64,000 nt of DNA from Prochlorococcus sp. AG-424-P23 (GCA_003210135.1 QCNK01000002.1:41211-105210), one strand, 5' to 3'. Shown: positions 48,179 to 55,968, counted from the stretch's first letter. Notes: generated by a model not told the origin, from the letters alone. Numbers and translations: made by a program.

Positions 48179-48208
48179 AAAAAAGGACTGCTTATACAGT
48201 CCTTTTTA
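48179..48208. terminator. bidirectional terminator-like hairpin
   Basis: AAAAGGACTG pairs perfectly with CAGTCCTTTT around the 6-base loop CTTATA. A-runs on the left and T-runs on the right make it a good terminator in both directions. No plus-strand gene ends here, so it may end a short RNA or read-through from the photolyase side, or shield pip from the non-coding stretch. Confidence 0.75.
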
Positions 48209-48612
48209 ATATTTATTTTCCTTCTTACAGGATATAAAATTACATATATTAAAGTTTATTTACTCATAAACTTAGAATACGTGAATTAGGGGATTTCTCT
48301 CGATAATTTTAGTCCCTATTGTCGCTAGTAATTATAAAGCGAAGTCTTATCAGACTAATTGATTGAACTTGAATTTTCGAATAATCCCATTCTCAGGAAT
48401 ACGCTTCCTATATTTTGGAATTTGCTAAATTTCAGGCGGACTATCAATCATTTAGATTGCCTCCGAACTCAACATTTATAAATTACTCCTTTTTATATTT
48501 TCAGTAAATCCGTAAATATGCTGATTTACTTTTTACTTAATTTGTAAGAGGATTTTAATGATCCTTTGTTTTTTATAGATAAATATAAATAATAAAGTCT
48601 ATAATCTCCTAG
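48209..48612. other. 404-base stretch without a gene, with possible RNA structure
   Basis: No ORF over about 12 codons with a start is seen in any frame. The sequence is less AT-biased in the middle and has two foldable elements. One is GGGATT / AGTCCC around 48292-48345. The other is CGGA..CAATC-ATTTA-GATTG..TCCG near 48437-48467. It could hold a small RNA or a decayed gene. Confidence 0.4.
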
Positions 48613-48795
48613 TTATTCAGATTCATAGAGCAAAATAGATTCAATTATTCTTTTATCACTATCAGAAAGTTTATAATCTTCCAATTTCCACTGAACAAAT
48701 TTTACACACTCATCAATAGAAGGATTCTTATCCCGGAACTTACGCCACTCTCTAATCCAATCTGCCAAGGCAAAAGTTATTTTTGTAGTAAGCAT
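48613..48795 (-). CDS. small hypothetical protein, 60 aa
   Basis: Helical protein (ALADWIREWRKFRDKNPSID, then VQWKLEDYKLSDSDKRIIE). ATG at 48795 is chosen over the TTG used in the track because that region belongs to the end of the upstream 46-aa ORF. No family is recognised. It is probably expressed with that ORF. Confidence 0.55.
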   Translation of the reverse strand: MLTTKITFALADWIREWRKFRDKNPSIDECVKFVQWKLEDYKLSDSDKRIIESILLYESE

Positions 48796-48797
48796 AT

Positions 48798-48938
48798 TTA
48801 CCAATCAGGGTAATTAAAATCTCCGCCTATAGGTTCTTCATAAAATTCCCCTTCTTTTATAAATTTATCATATTTTTCAATTATCTTTTTATAAGAAGCT
48901 ATTGAGGGAAGTAAATCTCCTAAATATAGGGGTACCAT
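48798..48938 (-). CDS. 46-aa hypothetical protein (not in ORF track)
   Basis: MVPLYLGDLLPSIASYKKII, then an acidic-aromatic end EFYEEPIGGDFNYPDW. ATG 48938, stop 48798, two bases before the next ATG on the same strand. The well-formed amphipathic helix and close spacing support a real two-gene unit. Confidence 0.55.
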   Translation of the reverse strand: MVPLYLGDLLPSIASYKKIIEKYDKFIKEGEFYEEPIGGDFNYPDW

Positions 48939-49012
48939 TCTAATTGTTATAATAATATTAATTATTTATTATTTTATATAAGAATTTAATAAATAGATTA
49001 TTAATATGCATT

Positions 49013-49108
49013 ATGGATTTCATCAAAAAGAACAAGATCTTAACAGTAATGGCCGTAGTTGCAGTTTTATCATTTGCATTAGAAAAAGTAGGCATAATAC
49101 ACCCTTAA
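49013..49108 (+). CDS. 31-aa single-helix membrane microprotein (not in ORF track)
   Basis: MDFIKKNKILTVMAVVAVLS followed by FALEKVGIIHP: a positively charged N-terminus and one membrane helix. Size and shape are like photosystem low-molecular-weight subunits, but no known one (PsbX, PsaM, PetL and so on) fits by sequence. Function unknown. Confidence 0.45.
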   Translation: MDFIKKNKILTVMAVVAVLSFALEKVGIIHP

Positions 49109-49137
49109 AATAATTAATTTCATTTGTTTAATACTTC

Positions 49138-49227
49138 CTAATGAAATAAGTAAACTGATACTATTACTGCAAAAATAAGCAATGGAGATAATAATGTAAA
49201 AATTAAAGTTGAAAGATTAATCAGCAT
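49138..49227 (-). CDS. 29-aa single-helix membrane microprotein (not in ORF track)
   Basis: MLINLSTLIFTLLSPLLIFA plus VIVSVYLFH: almost entirely hydrophobic with one long helix. ATG 49227, TAG at 49138. It is convergent with the 31-aa ORF. Hydrophobic low-complexity codons make chance ORFs possible in AT-rich DNA. Confidence 0.35.
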   Translation of the reverse strand: MLINLSTLIFTLLSPLLIFAVIVSVYLFH

Positions 49228-49315
49228 AAATTTTAAATAAATAAACAAATTTAATAAACATCACTTTTAAGCATTTGCAATAAGTAAAATTTAAATTATT
49301 ACGATATAAAAAAAT

Positions 49316-49513
49316 TTGAATAAAGAAAGATATAAAGAAGAATATGAAGAGGGTTCAGACTTACTATGGCCTAGTGATAAAGAAGATAAAATAACTCGGC
49401 AATTTTATAAAGATTTATCTGATCTTTCAAAAAATATAAACTATAGTAAAAAGAAAAAGCTAAAACTTTTTGAACAAGTAGTTAGAATAATAAAAGGCAA
49501 AGGCTGGGGTTAA
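49316..49513 (+). CDS. small charged hypothetical protein, 65 aa
   Basis: Very hydrophilic helical protein (YKEEYEEGSDLLWPSDKEDK) with a basic C-terminal half ending in IIKGKGWG. Start read as TTG 49316; no in-frame ATG is nearby, so the start is uncertain. It is 17 bases before the CPBP protease gene and may be co-transcribed with it. Confidence 0.5.
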   Translation: MNKERYKEEYEEGSDLLWPSDKEDKITRQFYKDLSDLSKNINYSKKKKLKLFEQVVRIIKGKGWG

Positions 49514-49530
49514 TTAATATTCAATCTAAA

Positions 49531-50391
49531 ATGAAAAATTTAATGATATTAATTAAAAGTTTTTTTCTTTTAAGACCAAGATTTTTATCCACTATATTTT
49601 TTATTCCAATTCTTTATGGCATTGGCTGGGCTTTATCTCAGCCACTTTTATTGTTTAATTTTGAAGAAGAAAATTTATCCTTAGTTGGAACTATTATTAC
49701 TTTCTTTCTTTTTATCTTTTTACTCCCATATTGGTTTTATATCAAAAGAAACAAATCAAGTGCTTGGGTACTTCTTGGGTTAACTAAAGACAAATTTTTA
49801 AAAAACTTTGTCAATTTTTCTAAAGGTATCTTATTTTCCTTAGTTTTAATAATTCTAATTCTGGTACCACTATTGCAAAAAAATTATATTTCTTGGATTG
49901 GTGAATTCTCTCCAATAATATTATTAAATTCTATTGTACTGGGATTAGGTGTTGGATTCGCAGAGGAAATAATTTTTAGAGGATGGTTACTAGAAGAACT
50001 AAAATTTGAATATGGTACAAAAATATCAATAGCTTTACAAGCTTTAGTTTTTAGCTTTGTTCATGATTTATCAAATGACATATTTTGGAACATAATAGGA
50101 TTACGTTTAGGATTTATTTTACTTGGGATATTTCTATCATTAGTCAAAATTAGAGATAAAGGTTCTCTATGGAATTGCATAGGACTTCATGGGGGACTTG
50201 TGGGTATTTGGTTTTTTATAAATAACGGATTAATAGAATTCAAAGAAAATACACCTTCTTTTTTAGCAGGTCCCTTTACACAAAATATTCCAAACCCAAT
50301 CGGAAGCTTTAGTGCAATTATAATATTACTTTTGTTATGTATTTTTTATACACTAAAATCAAAAAAAAATTTCCTTAGACGTTTTAATTAG
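49531..50391 (+). CDS. CPBP-family intramembrane metalloprotease
   Basis: 286-aa multi-pass protein of the Rce1/CAAX-protease-like family. Motif 1 EEIIFRGWLLEEL (about residue 150) supplies the Glu/Arg dyad. FSFVHDLS gives the metal His of motif 2 and LHGGLVGIW that of motif 3. About seven membrane helices. In cyanobacteria these proteases act on unknown membrane substrates. No bacteriocin genes are beside it. Confidence 0.85.
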   Translation: MKNLMILIKSFFLLRPRFLSTIFFIPILYGIGWALSQPLLLFNFEEENLSLVGTIITFFLFIFLLPYWFYIKRNKSSAWVLLGLTKDKFLKNFVNFSKGILFSLVLIILILVPLLQKNYISWIGEFSPIILLNSIVLGLGVGFAEEIIFRGWLLEELKFEYGTKISIALQALVFSFVHDLSNDIFWNIIGLRLGFILLGIFLSLVKIRDKGSLWNCIGLHGGLVGIWFFINNGLIEFKENTPSFLAGPFTQNIPNPIGSFSAIIILLLLCIFYTLKSKKNFLRRFN

Positions 50392-50453
50392 ATATAAATA
50401 CCGATTGATTTTTGATTAGTAATTGTCAGATTAAAATAAAGCTTAATTCACAT

Positions 50454-50618
50454 ATGAACTTTGAGCCAGGAATAAGATTTATTGTCTTTTTAGTAATTTT
50501 TGGAGTTACAAACTATCTAATGATGTTGAGAAGATATGAAAACGACATGAAAAAAAAGAAATATTTACAACAGGAAAAAATTTCCAGGCTATACCCTAAA
50601 GGTTCATTTATTTTCTGA
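50454..50618 (+). CDS. 54-aa single-helix membrane protein
   Basis: From ATG 50454: MNFEPGIRFIVFLVIFGVTN makes one N-terminal helix, then a long basic cytosolic tail (RRYENDMKKKKYLQQEKISR). The track start at 50412 has no support. Same strand as the CPBP gene, 62 bases downstream. Function unknown. Confidence 0.5.
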   Translation: MNFEPGIRFIVFLVIFGVTNYLMMLRRYENDMKKKKYLQQEKISRLYPKGSFIF

Positions 50619-50645
50619 AATTAAAAAAGTTTTTGTAAAATCTAC

Positions 50646-50894
50646 TCACCATTTTTTATTAGTTTTTTGCCAACCTTCATTTAACAATTTTTGCCACAAT
50701 AATCTTGCTTCTTCTATAAAAATTTTTTTTCTAGTTTTCATCAATGGAGGATTTTCTCCATGTATTCCCATAATAATTCCTTCTTCAATAAACATATAAT
50801 CAATAGATTTATCAGAATGATCATTATGTTTGTAGAAACGCATCACTCCTACAAAATTAGAGTCTATTAACCAGAAATCATTAGTTGAATTCAA
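50646..50894 (-). CDS. DUF1651-family protein, copy 2
   Basis: 82-aa paralogue of the protein at 41300. Shared features are an N-terminal W-L-I, V.RF/F, YMF.E.G.I.G..GENPPLM, and the C-terminal EARLLWQKLLNEGWQKTNKKW. Divergence is high outside these, so it is an old duplication. Function unknown. Confidence 0.72.
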   Translation of the reverse strand: MNSTNDFWLIDSNFVGVMRFYKHNDHSDKSIDYMFIEEGIIMGIHGENPPLMKTRKKIFIEEARLLWQKLLNEGWQKTNKKW

Positions 50895-50967
50895 TAGAAC
50901 AAAAATTAAATTATATTTATAAACATTTTTAATAGCAATCTGCGAGGAAAATATTTTTTTAGTTTAT

Positions 50968-51396
50968 TCATATTTGATACGTTTTTTCTTTTTGTCTACT
51001 TTTTTTCAATTCGCCACGTTTTTTCTTAACCTCAACTCTTTTCTTTTGTGATGCTTTAGTGGGTTGTGTAGATTTTCTTAATTTAAATGGTTTATTTAAA
51101 GCATTTTTTAGGATTGAACTAAATTTCATTAAAGCTAGCTGCCTATTTAATAATTGATTTCTATGTTCTTGAACCGCTAAACGTAAGCTATTATTCACTA
51201 ATTTGGTTTTCAAGTTTCTCTTAAGAATTTCTTTCTGATAATCATTTAATACTTTGGAATCTTCTAAATTAAAGATTATCTCTACTCTACTTTCAATTTT
51301 ATTTACATTTTGTCCTCCAGGACCTGAGGATCTGGAAAATCGCCACTTAATTTCGTTGGATGGTATTACTAATGTTTTAGTAATTTTTAAATCCAT
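50968..51396 (-). CDS. arfB: ArfB-like peptidyl-tRNA hydrolase (RF-1 domain)
   Basis: 142-aa stand-alone release-factor domain that rescues ribosomes stalled on non-stop mRNA. The catalytic GGQ is in RFSRSSGPGGQNVNK near residue 28. The highly basic C-terminal tail (SQKKRVEVKKKRGELKKSRQ) would enter the empty mRNA channel, as in ArfB/ICT1. The family also includes PrfH-type proteins, but size and tail favour ArfB. Confidence 0.88.
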   Translation of the reverse strand: MDLKITKTLVIPSNEIKWRFSRSSGPGGQNVNKIESRVEIIFNLEDSKVLNDYQKEILKRNLKTKLVNNSLRLAVQEHRNQLLNRQLALMKFSSILKNALNKPFKLRKSTQPTKASQKKRVEVKKKRGELKKSRQKEKTYQI

Positions 51397-51462
51397 TTTT
51401 ATTTCTTTTTGATTTAGATCTTTAGAATCATTTCCTTAATACTTTAAAACATATCTTGAAAT

Positions 51463-51837
51463 TTGATCGGTAAATACTGGGCGGTTAAGTTAGGTAAACC
51501 GAAATTCGGTGTATTTGCCGTATCAATATCTTCGGTATTTATCCTTTCATATTTCAAAGAATTATCAGATATTGAGTTTGTACTAATTCAAAGGTCACTT
51601 ATGTATTCAATGTTTGATCTTCTTTTTGAAACACCTTCATATCGCCCAGTATATGTTATTTCCGATAGTGAAATGAAGGAGTTAAAGAAAAAGCAACATC
51701 AAGAAGAGCTTGATGAAATTACAAAACAAAAAGTAAGACTTGAAGATGCTTTTAAAGCTCAACTAAAACATCTTGAAGAGAGAGAAAAAGAAGTAAAAAA
51801 AGAACTCAAAGTACTCTCAGCTTCAAAAGATAAATAA
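51463..51837 (+). CDS. membrane-anchored coiled-coil hypothetical protein, 124 aa
   Basis: A hydrophobic segment near residues 15-32 (FGVFAVSISSVFILSYF) is followed by a soluble part that ends in a charged coiled coil (residues 68-115, LKKKQHQEELDEITKQKVRL). Start read as TTG 51463; ATG 51601 would remove the membrane part. It is followed by a strong terminator. No family is recognised. Confidence 0.6.
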   Translation: MIGKYWAVKLGKPKFGVFAVSISSVFILSYFKELSDIEFVLIQRSLMYSMFDLLFETPSYRPVYVISDSEMKELKKKQHQEELDEITKQKVRLEDAFKAQLKHLEEREKEVKKELKVLSASKDK

Positions 51838-51864
51838 TCTATTTTTAGAGAAATTATTTTTTCC

Positions 51865-51890
51865 AAAGACGGTTTTTAACCGTCTTTTTT
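51865..51890 (+). terminator. rho-independent terminator
   Basis: AAAGACGG pairs with CCGTCTTT around a T-rich loop and is followed by more T. It ends the 124-aa coiled-coil gene. Confidence 0.85.
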
Positions 51891-51956
51891 AATTCTTTTA
51901 ATCTTAAGGAATCCATTAAATCCACAGATTTTAAAAATATTTTCCATAATTAAAAA

Positions 51957-52061
51957 ATGAATAACAATAAAGAAAAAATTAGAATGTTCTTACCCTTTAG
52001 CTGGGTAATTTGTGCAGCAATATCTTTTGCTTATATAAATTCACATTTAATAAATACCTAA
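51957..52061 (+). CDS. 34-aa membrane microprotein (not in ORF track)
   Basis: MNNNKEKIRMFLPFSWVICA then AISFAYINSHLINT: a basic N-terminus and one helix. Its stop is 5 bases before the ATG of the 114-aa membrane protein, so it may be a co-translated leader or partner. Function unknown. Confidence 0.45.
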   Translation: MNNNKEKIRMFLPFSWVICAAISFAYINSHLINT

Positions 52062-52066
52062 TATAG

Positions 52067-52411
52067 ATGTCTTATCCCTCAAGAGACGAAATACTTGCAT
52101 CTTCAAAAGGGTGGGTAGCATCTTTTTTAAATTTTTTTCCTGGCTTAGGATCGGGTTACTTATATCAAAGAAGATGGAAACCCTATTTTTTTACCATCAC
52201 TGCTAGTACTGCATGGTTCGCTTTAGGTTTTTTTTTACAAGGAGATTCAGAACCCTCTCAAAGTAAACAAATAATTGGAATTTCTGGTCTTTTTTTTATA
52301 TCAATAGTTACAGTTATTGAAGCCAACTTGGCTTTCAAAAAAGCAAGTGATAAAACAAAATCTGAAAAAAAGAAAATAATTTCGTCTGAAAAAAAAGGAT
52401 GGTTTAAATAA
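52067..52411 (+). CDS. conserved membrane protein, 114 aa
   Basis: Two or three hydrophobic segments, with FLNFFPGLGSGYLYQRRWKP in front, resembling the N-terminal turn of TM2-type small membrane proteins. The C-terminus is very Lys-rich. No function is assigned. It is convergent with the 90-aa ORF. Confidence 0.65.
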   Translation: MSYPSRDEILASSKGWVASFLNFFPGLGSGYLYQRRWKPYFFTITASTAWFALGFFLQGDSEPSQSKQIIGISGLFFISIVTVIEANLAFKKASDKTKSEKKKIISSEKKGWFK

Positions 52412-52427
52412 TTAAAAAAAAATTTTT

Positions 52428-52700
52428 TTAGTTATAAAAAAATAAAATTTCCTTTTCTTTAAGACCTTCCCATCCAGAGTCTATTAATAATTGATTCAAT
52501 GTTTCTTTATCAAAATGCTTAGAACCCGTTTTGACGCATCTATTTCTCATTGATTTTTTAACACCACTCCTTTGTCTTTTATTCTCCTCATCCATAATTC
52601 TATTGTATAGATCTAGCATTTTTTGAGGGATTGGAGTACCGTCAAGATCTACTCCATTTTCAATAGCAAGATCAACAGCCTGCATTCCCATTTTCTTCAT
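52428..52700 (-). CDS. conserved-type hypothetical protein, 90 aa
   Basis: Soluble helical protein (MQAVDLAIENGVDLDGTPIP, then LYNRIMDEENKRQRSGVKKS) with a basic middle and a DSGWEGL segment near the C-terminus. I do not recognise the family, but codon structure and composition look like a real gene. It is 68 bases downstream of the prxQ stop, on the same strand. Confidence 0.6.
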   Translation of the reverse strand: MKKMGMQAVDLAIENGVDLDGTPIPQKMLDLYNRIMDEENKRQRSGVKKSMRNRCVKTGSKHFDKETLNQLLIDSGWEGLKEKEILFFYN

Positions 52701-52768
52701 ATATTTAAAAAAAAGCTGAAACCATAATAAAACAAAAGTTATTAATCTAAAATTCTTTGAATAATAAT

Positions 52769-53218
52769 TTATTGATTTTGAATTTCCTTAAGTACTCTAA
52801 TTGCCTCTTTAATGTGTTCAGGACCATTCAATAAATCTCTAAAAATATGCTTAACAGTCCCTTTGCGATCGATAACGTAAGTTACCCTACCATCCATAAA
52901 ACCTAATACTTTAGGAACTTTAAAAGTTTTCCTTAGAGAATCATTCGTATCACAAAGTAATGGATATTGTAATTTATTTTTATTGGCAAATGCTAAATGA
53001 CTTGAGGTACTTCCATTACTTACTCCCCAAACTTGTGCACCTAATACTTTAAATAAGTCATACTTATCTCTAAATCCGCAAACTTCTATAGTGCAACCCG
53101 GAGTATCATCTTTTGGATAAAAGAACAAAACAAGAGGATTTTTTAATCCCTTATTTGATCTTTTAACTCCATTTTGATCCAGTAAGGAAAATTCCGGAAT
53201 TTTATCTCCAATCTTCAC
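52769..53218 (-). CDS. bcp: peroxiredoxin Q / BCP
   Basis: 149-aa thiol peroxidase that reduces H2O2 and lipid hydroperoxides with thioredoxin. The peroxidatic and resolving cysteines are five residues apart in DDTPGCTIEVCGFRD, the PrxQ hallmark. FFYPKDDTPG and the active-site Arg in the later YVIDRKG region fit. In Prochlorococcus, which lacks catalase, such peroxiredoxins are the main peroxide defence. Confidence 0.93.
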   Translation of the reverse strand: MKIGDKIPEFSLLDQNGVKRSNKGLKNPLVLFFYPKDDTPGCTIEVCGFRDKYDLFKVLGAQVWGVSNGSTSSHLAFANKNKLQYPLLCDTNDSLRKTFKVPKVLGFMDGRVTYVIDRKGTVKHIFRDLLNGPEHIKEAIRVLKEIQNQ

Positions 53219-53367
53219 AATGATTCTTATAAAGTTCCATATTAGAGGTTAATATGTTTTTTTTGTGGCCTTAAAGTAAATAACTGGTATTAAAGTCAAT
53301 TTTTTTGTTTTAAAAGATACTAAAAAATTATTGAAATAAACTAAGGTGAATTTATTAATTCAATAAT

Positions 53368-53502
53368 ATGGAATTAATAGTTTATATTTTGTTATTTCTT
53401 CTTCTTTTTTTAGGAGTTATTTTTAATTTAAAAATAACTAATTTCAAAAAAGTTAAAGAAATACGAAACAAAGCTAAAGGTTATTCAAAAAAGAATAATT
53501 AA
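53368..53502 (+). CDS. 44-aa single-helix membrane protein (not in ORF track)
   Basis: MELIVYILLFLLLFLGVIFN is one strong membrane helix, followed by a basic cytosolic tail (KKVKEIRNKAKGYSKKNN). ATG 53368, stop 53502, convergent with the secreted 79-aa ORF. The shape is typical of the many small membrane proteins in this zone. Confidence 0.45.
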   Translation: MELIVYILLFLLLFLGVIFNLKITNFKKVKEIRNKAKGYSKKNN

Positions 53503-53518
53503 ATATGTATTACTTAGA

Positions 53519-53758
53519 TTAAAATTCAATTTTTTCATTTGGAGTAAATACTGAGCAATATTTTTTTACTATGTCCTTTGGCTCACTTGCGGAAGAATTC
53601 GTTAATTTTAATTTTAGTTTTTCTATAGCCTCATTAGCATTAATCTCACCTAGTCGATATCTTGCACAAGTATCCAATACTTTAAACATTTTTGTGGTAA
53701 CGGCTTCAGCTGGATAAATTAGAAAAAAAAGGTAAAAAACAACAAATAAGTACTTCAT
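53519..53758 (-). CDS. small secreted protein with two cysteines, 79 aa
   Basis: Signal peptide MKYLFVVFYLFFLIYPAEA with a likely cleavage after AEA (residue 19). The mature 60 residues have Cys at about 31 and 68 that could form a disulfide, and a mainly helical sequence (INANEAIEKLKLKLT). It probably resides in the periplasm or thylakoid lumen. No family is recognised. Confidence 0.62.
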   Translation of the reverse strand: MKYLFVVFYLFFLIYPAEAVTTKMFKVLDTCARYRLGEINANEAIEKLKLKLTNSSASEPKDIVKKYCSVFTPNEKIEF

Positions 53759-53934
53759 TTTTTTGATAATAGATATTAAGCGAATAGTTTCAATAATTTA
53801 GAAAAAAATTAATTTACAAAAAGATTAAAAGTTAATAGAATAGTTTGATTTGAGGAAAATCTAGGATTTCTATAAGTTAATAATAAAAGAAATTAAGATA
53901 AAATAAGTGATAGGAATAAATAATCTCGGTGAAA

Positions 53935-54072
53935 ATGAGAAAATTAATAGGTAAACATAAAACTCTTATAAATTGGTACCAAAAAAAATTCAAATTGAGT
54001 GATTATCAATTACTTTGGTTAGTTTTCTTTAAAGGAGTATTAATAACAATAATATTTTTCAAAATTTTTTAA
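53935..54072 (+). CDS. 45-aa membrane microprotein (not in ORF track)
   Basis: Basic N-terminal half (MRKLIGKHKTLINWYQKKFK) and a C-terminal helix (WLVFFKGVLITIIFFKIF). ATG 53935, stop 54072. It is in the 400-base gap before tatA and is the only supported ORF there. Confidence 0.45.
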   Translation: MRKLIGKHKTLINWYQKKFKLSDYQLLWLVFFKGVLITIIFFKIF

Positions 54073-54162
54073 TATTAAAAAAGCTTTTCTAAGAATGAAA
54101 TTTTCACATGATTTGACTATATTTAATAGTAGATTTCCTAATTAGTTAAATAGTTATCAGTT

Positions 54163-54429
54163 ATGAATATTTTTGGTGTAGGTTTGCCTGAAGTTACTGT
54201 AATACTTATCTTAGCTCTTTTAATTTTTGGTCCCAAAAAGCTTCCAGAATTAGGAAAACAGCTTGGTAAAACTTTGAAAAGTCTTAAAAAAGCGTCGAAT
54301 GAATTTCAAAATGAAATCGATCAAGTTATGAACGAAGAAGATAAAGATGAATCTCCTAAATCTATAGAAAGCAATCAAACCAATGAAATTAATCAAGAAA
54401 AAATAGATTCAGAAAACAGCAAAAAATAA
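54163..54429 (+). CDS. tatA: twin-arginine translocase subunit TatA
   Basis: 88 aa: one N-terminal helix (LPEVTVILILALLIF), the hinge FGPKKLPELGKQLG, an amphipathic helix (TLKSLKKASNEFQNEI) and an acidic tail. It forms the Tat pore in thylakoid and plasma membranes for folded proteins. 4 bases before a hypothetical ORF; tatC is not in the window. Confidence 0.93.
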   Translation: MNIFGVGLPEVTVILILALLIFGPKKLPELGKQLGKTLKSLKKASNEFQNEIDQVMNEEDKDESPKSIESNQTNEINQEKIDSENSKK

Positions 54430-54433
54430 TATC

Positions 54434-54826
54434 TTGGATAGGCCCATAACCCCCATAGACGAATTTGAAAGAGCATTAGATAAAGCATGTCTCACTAAAG
54501 AAGAATATGAATTAATAGACTACATCCGCTATACAAGTGTTTTTACGCAGACTAGTCTTATTAAAGATTTAAAAAGGCCATCAAAGCCTCCTCTTTTGTC
54601 AGTTCTATGTCAAATTTGCAGAAAAATTGGTTCGGAGATGCCAGATCATTTCAAAAAAGTAATTGAGTGGTCAATTGAAATAAGTGATCACGATACAAAA
54701 TGGGATGCTCATTTAATTTGCGCAGAAGCATTGAATATAGACAAAATCCCATTAAGTCCTATTCATGGAACAACTCTATTTGATGTTCTTGTTGTACACA
54801 AAGAATTATTTCTTGGCTTTGATTGA
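54434..54826 (+). CDS. hypothetical protein downstream of tatA, 130 aa
   Basis: Soluble, mostly helical protein (EFERALDKACLTKEEYELID) with three cysteines (SVLCQICRKIG, HLICAEAL) and a conserved-looking SPIHGTTLFDVLVVHKELF end. TTG start at 54434, 4 bases after the tatA stop, so it is probably coupled. The family is unknown to me. Confidence 0.6.
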   Translation: MDRPITPIDEFERALDKACLTKEEYELIDYIRYTSVFTQTSLIKDLKRPSKPPLLSVLCQICRKIGSEMPDHFKKVIEWSIEISDHDTKWDAHLICAEALNIDKIPLSPIHGTTLFDVLVVHKELFLGFD

Positions 54827-54832
54827 ATTAAA

Positions 54833-55150
54833 TTAATCATCTAAAGGCACAGAATCAGTATCTATAACTTCCGAATCATCATACTTATTTATTTTATTTT
54901 CAATCCAGTTATTTATATAACTAACTAAAGGCAATGAACCTCTAAAAATAAAAATAGAGGTAGGCAAAGCGCTTAGTAAACCGACTAAAGGACTTTTAAA
55001 AAGTAATCTTCCGGCTTTAATATTAAATAAAATAATAAGAGCTGAGGGAACTATAACTTTAACTACTGTTTTGAGCGCCTCAAGCCAACCAACGCGATAT
55101 ATCCACCAAATTAAAATTATGCCAACTATGTAGAGGAATAAGTAAGTCAT
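54833..55150 (-). CDS. membrane protein, unknown function, 105 aa
   Basis: Three hydrophobic segments (about residues 3-18, 29-42 and 55-70) and an acidic C-terminus (YDDSEVIDTDSVPLDD). It is convergent with the 130-aa ORF, 6 bases apart. No family is recognised. Confidence 0.6.
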   Translation of the reverse strand: MTYLFLYIVGIILIWWIYRVGWLEALKTVVKVIVPSALIILFNIKAGRLLFKSPLVGLLSALPTSIFIFRGSLPLVSYINNWIENKINKYDDSEVIDTDSVPLDD

Positions 55151-55241
55151 AAAAATAGTATAATAATTATCTATTTATCTTGTTCTTACTAAGAAAAAGA
55201 TTTTATAAATTTCTTTTACATCAATCAACCAAATTCTAGTA

Positions 55242-55457
55242 ATGAGTTTTTCTGAAATAAGAAAATTTTTAATCAAGATGCAATCTGATGAATACTTAAA
55301 AAAGCAGGTTACTTCATCCTCTACAGCGGATGATGTAGCCCTGATTGGTCAACGCTTAGGTTATGACTTTTCAGGAGATGATCTCTTAAGATTTAATGGA
55401 CAAAAAGTTGATAAAGTTACCGTAAGAAAAGTAGATCATCCAGGAGAATATCACTAA
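55242..55457 (+). CDS. Nif11-domain small protein without a core peptide
   Basis: 71 aa. MSFSEIRKFLIKMQSDEYLK then STADDVALIGQRLGYDFSGD matches the Nif11-type leader domain (amphipathic helix, A-x-x-x-DDV-x-x-A-x-x-x-GYDF pattern). In picocyanobacteria related leaders precede lanthipeptides (prochlorosins). Here there is no Gly-Gly cleavage site or Cys/Ser/Thr-rich core, the tail being KVDHPGEYH, and no LanM or transporter nearby. It is more likely a stand-alone or orphan member. Confidence 0.7.
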   Translation: MSFSEIRKFLIKMQSDEYLKKQVTSSSTADDVALIGQRLGYDFSGDDLLRFNGQKVDKVTVRKVDHPGEYH

Positions 55458-55458
55458 A

Positions 55459-55968
55459 TTAAGACTTAACCCATATTGCAAGCCCTCCGCCCCTTCCTCG
55501 GGCACATAACCAATTATCTTTAGTGCTAATTCCTACAAGAGAGAAAAAAGGCATTTTTCTTTCTTCTGGTTTTTTTAATTCCTTATTAAAAACTGGAAAA
55601 TTACTAATACTAATTTTCAATTTTTCAAAATAAAAAGCCAATAAAGGTCTAAGCCCTTTTAATTCTGCACTGCCTATAAAAGTAATATTTAATAACCCGA
55701 AATTAATTGAATTTTTTATTTCATAATTTATTTGATCCTCTTTATTTTTACTTTTTAATTCGAGCCTTGCCGACAATACTTGGAGGATAGAACTGGGTAT
55801 ATTTTTGATTTCATCTGACTCCTTTCCCCATACATACTTAAACTTCCATATTCCTAACAATTCCTCATATAAAATTCCGCTACCGTTTTTTTGAGAATTT
55901 TTTTCTAAAAGTTTTATCTCATTGATATCAGGGAATTGTTTCATAATAGATTTTAATCTAAGAATCAA
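55459..55968 (-). CDS. conserved cyanobacterial protein, fibrillin-like, 169 aa
   Basis: Beta-rich protein. GIWKFKYVWGKES after a short helix, and FGLLNITFIGSAELKGLRPL followed by a hydrophobic strand pattern, resemble the PAP/fibrillin lipocalin-like fold of plastid lipid-associated proteins. The end, WLCARGRGGGLAIWVKS, is distinctive. The start may be the internal Met (MKQFPDINE). The assignment is by eye and only tentative. Confidence 0.62.
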   Translation of the reverse strand: MILRLKSIMKQFPDINEIKLLEKNSQKNGSGILYEELLGIWKFKYVWGKESDEIKNIPSSILQVLSARLELKSKNKEDQINYEIKNSINFGLLNITFIGSAELKGLRPLLAFYFEKLKISISNFPVFNKELKKPEERKMPFFSLVGISTKDNWLCARGRGGGLAIWVKS

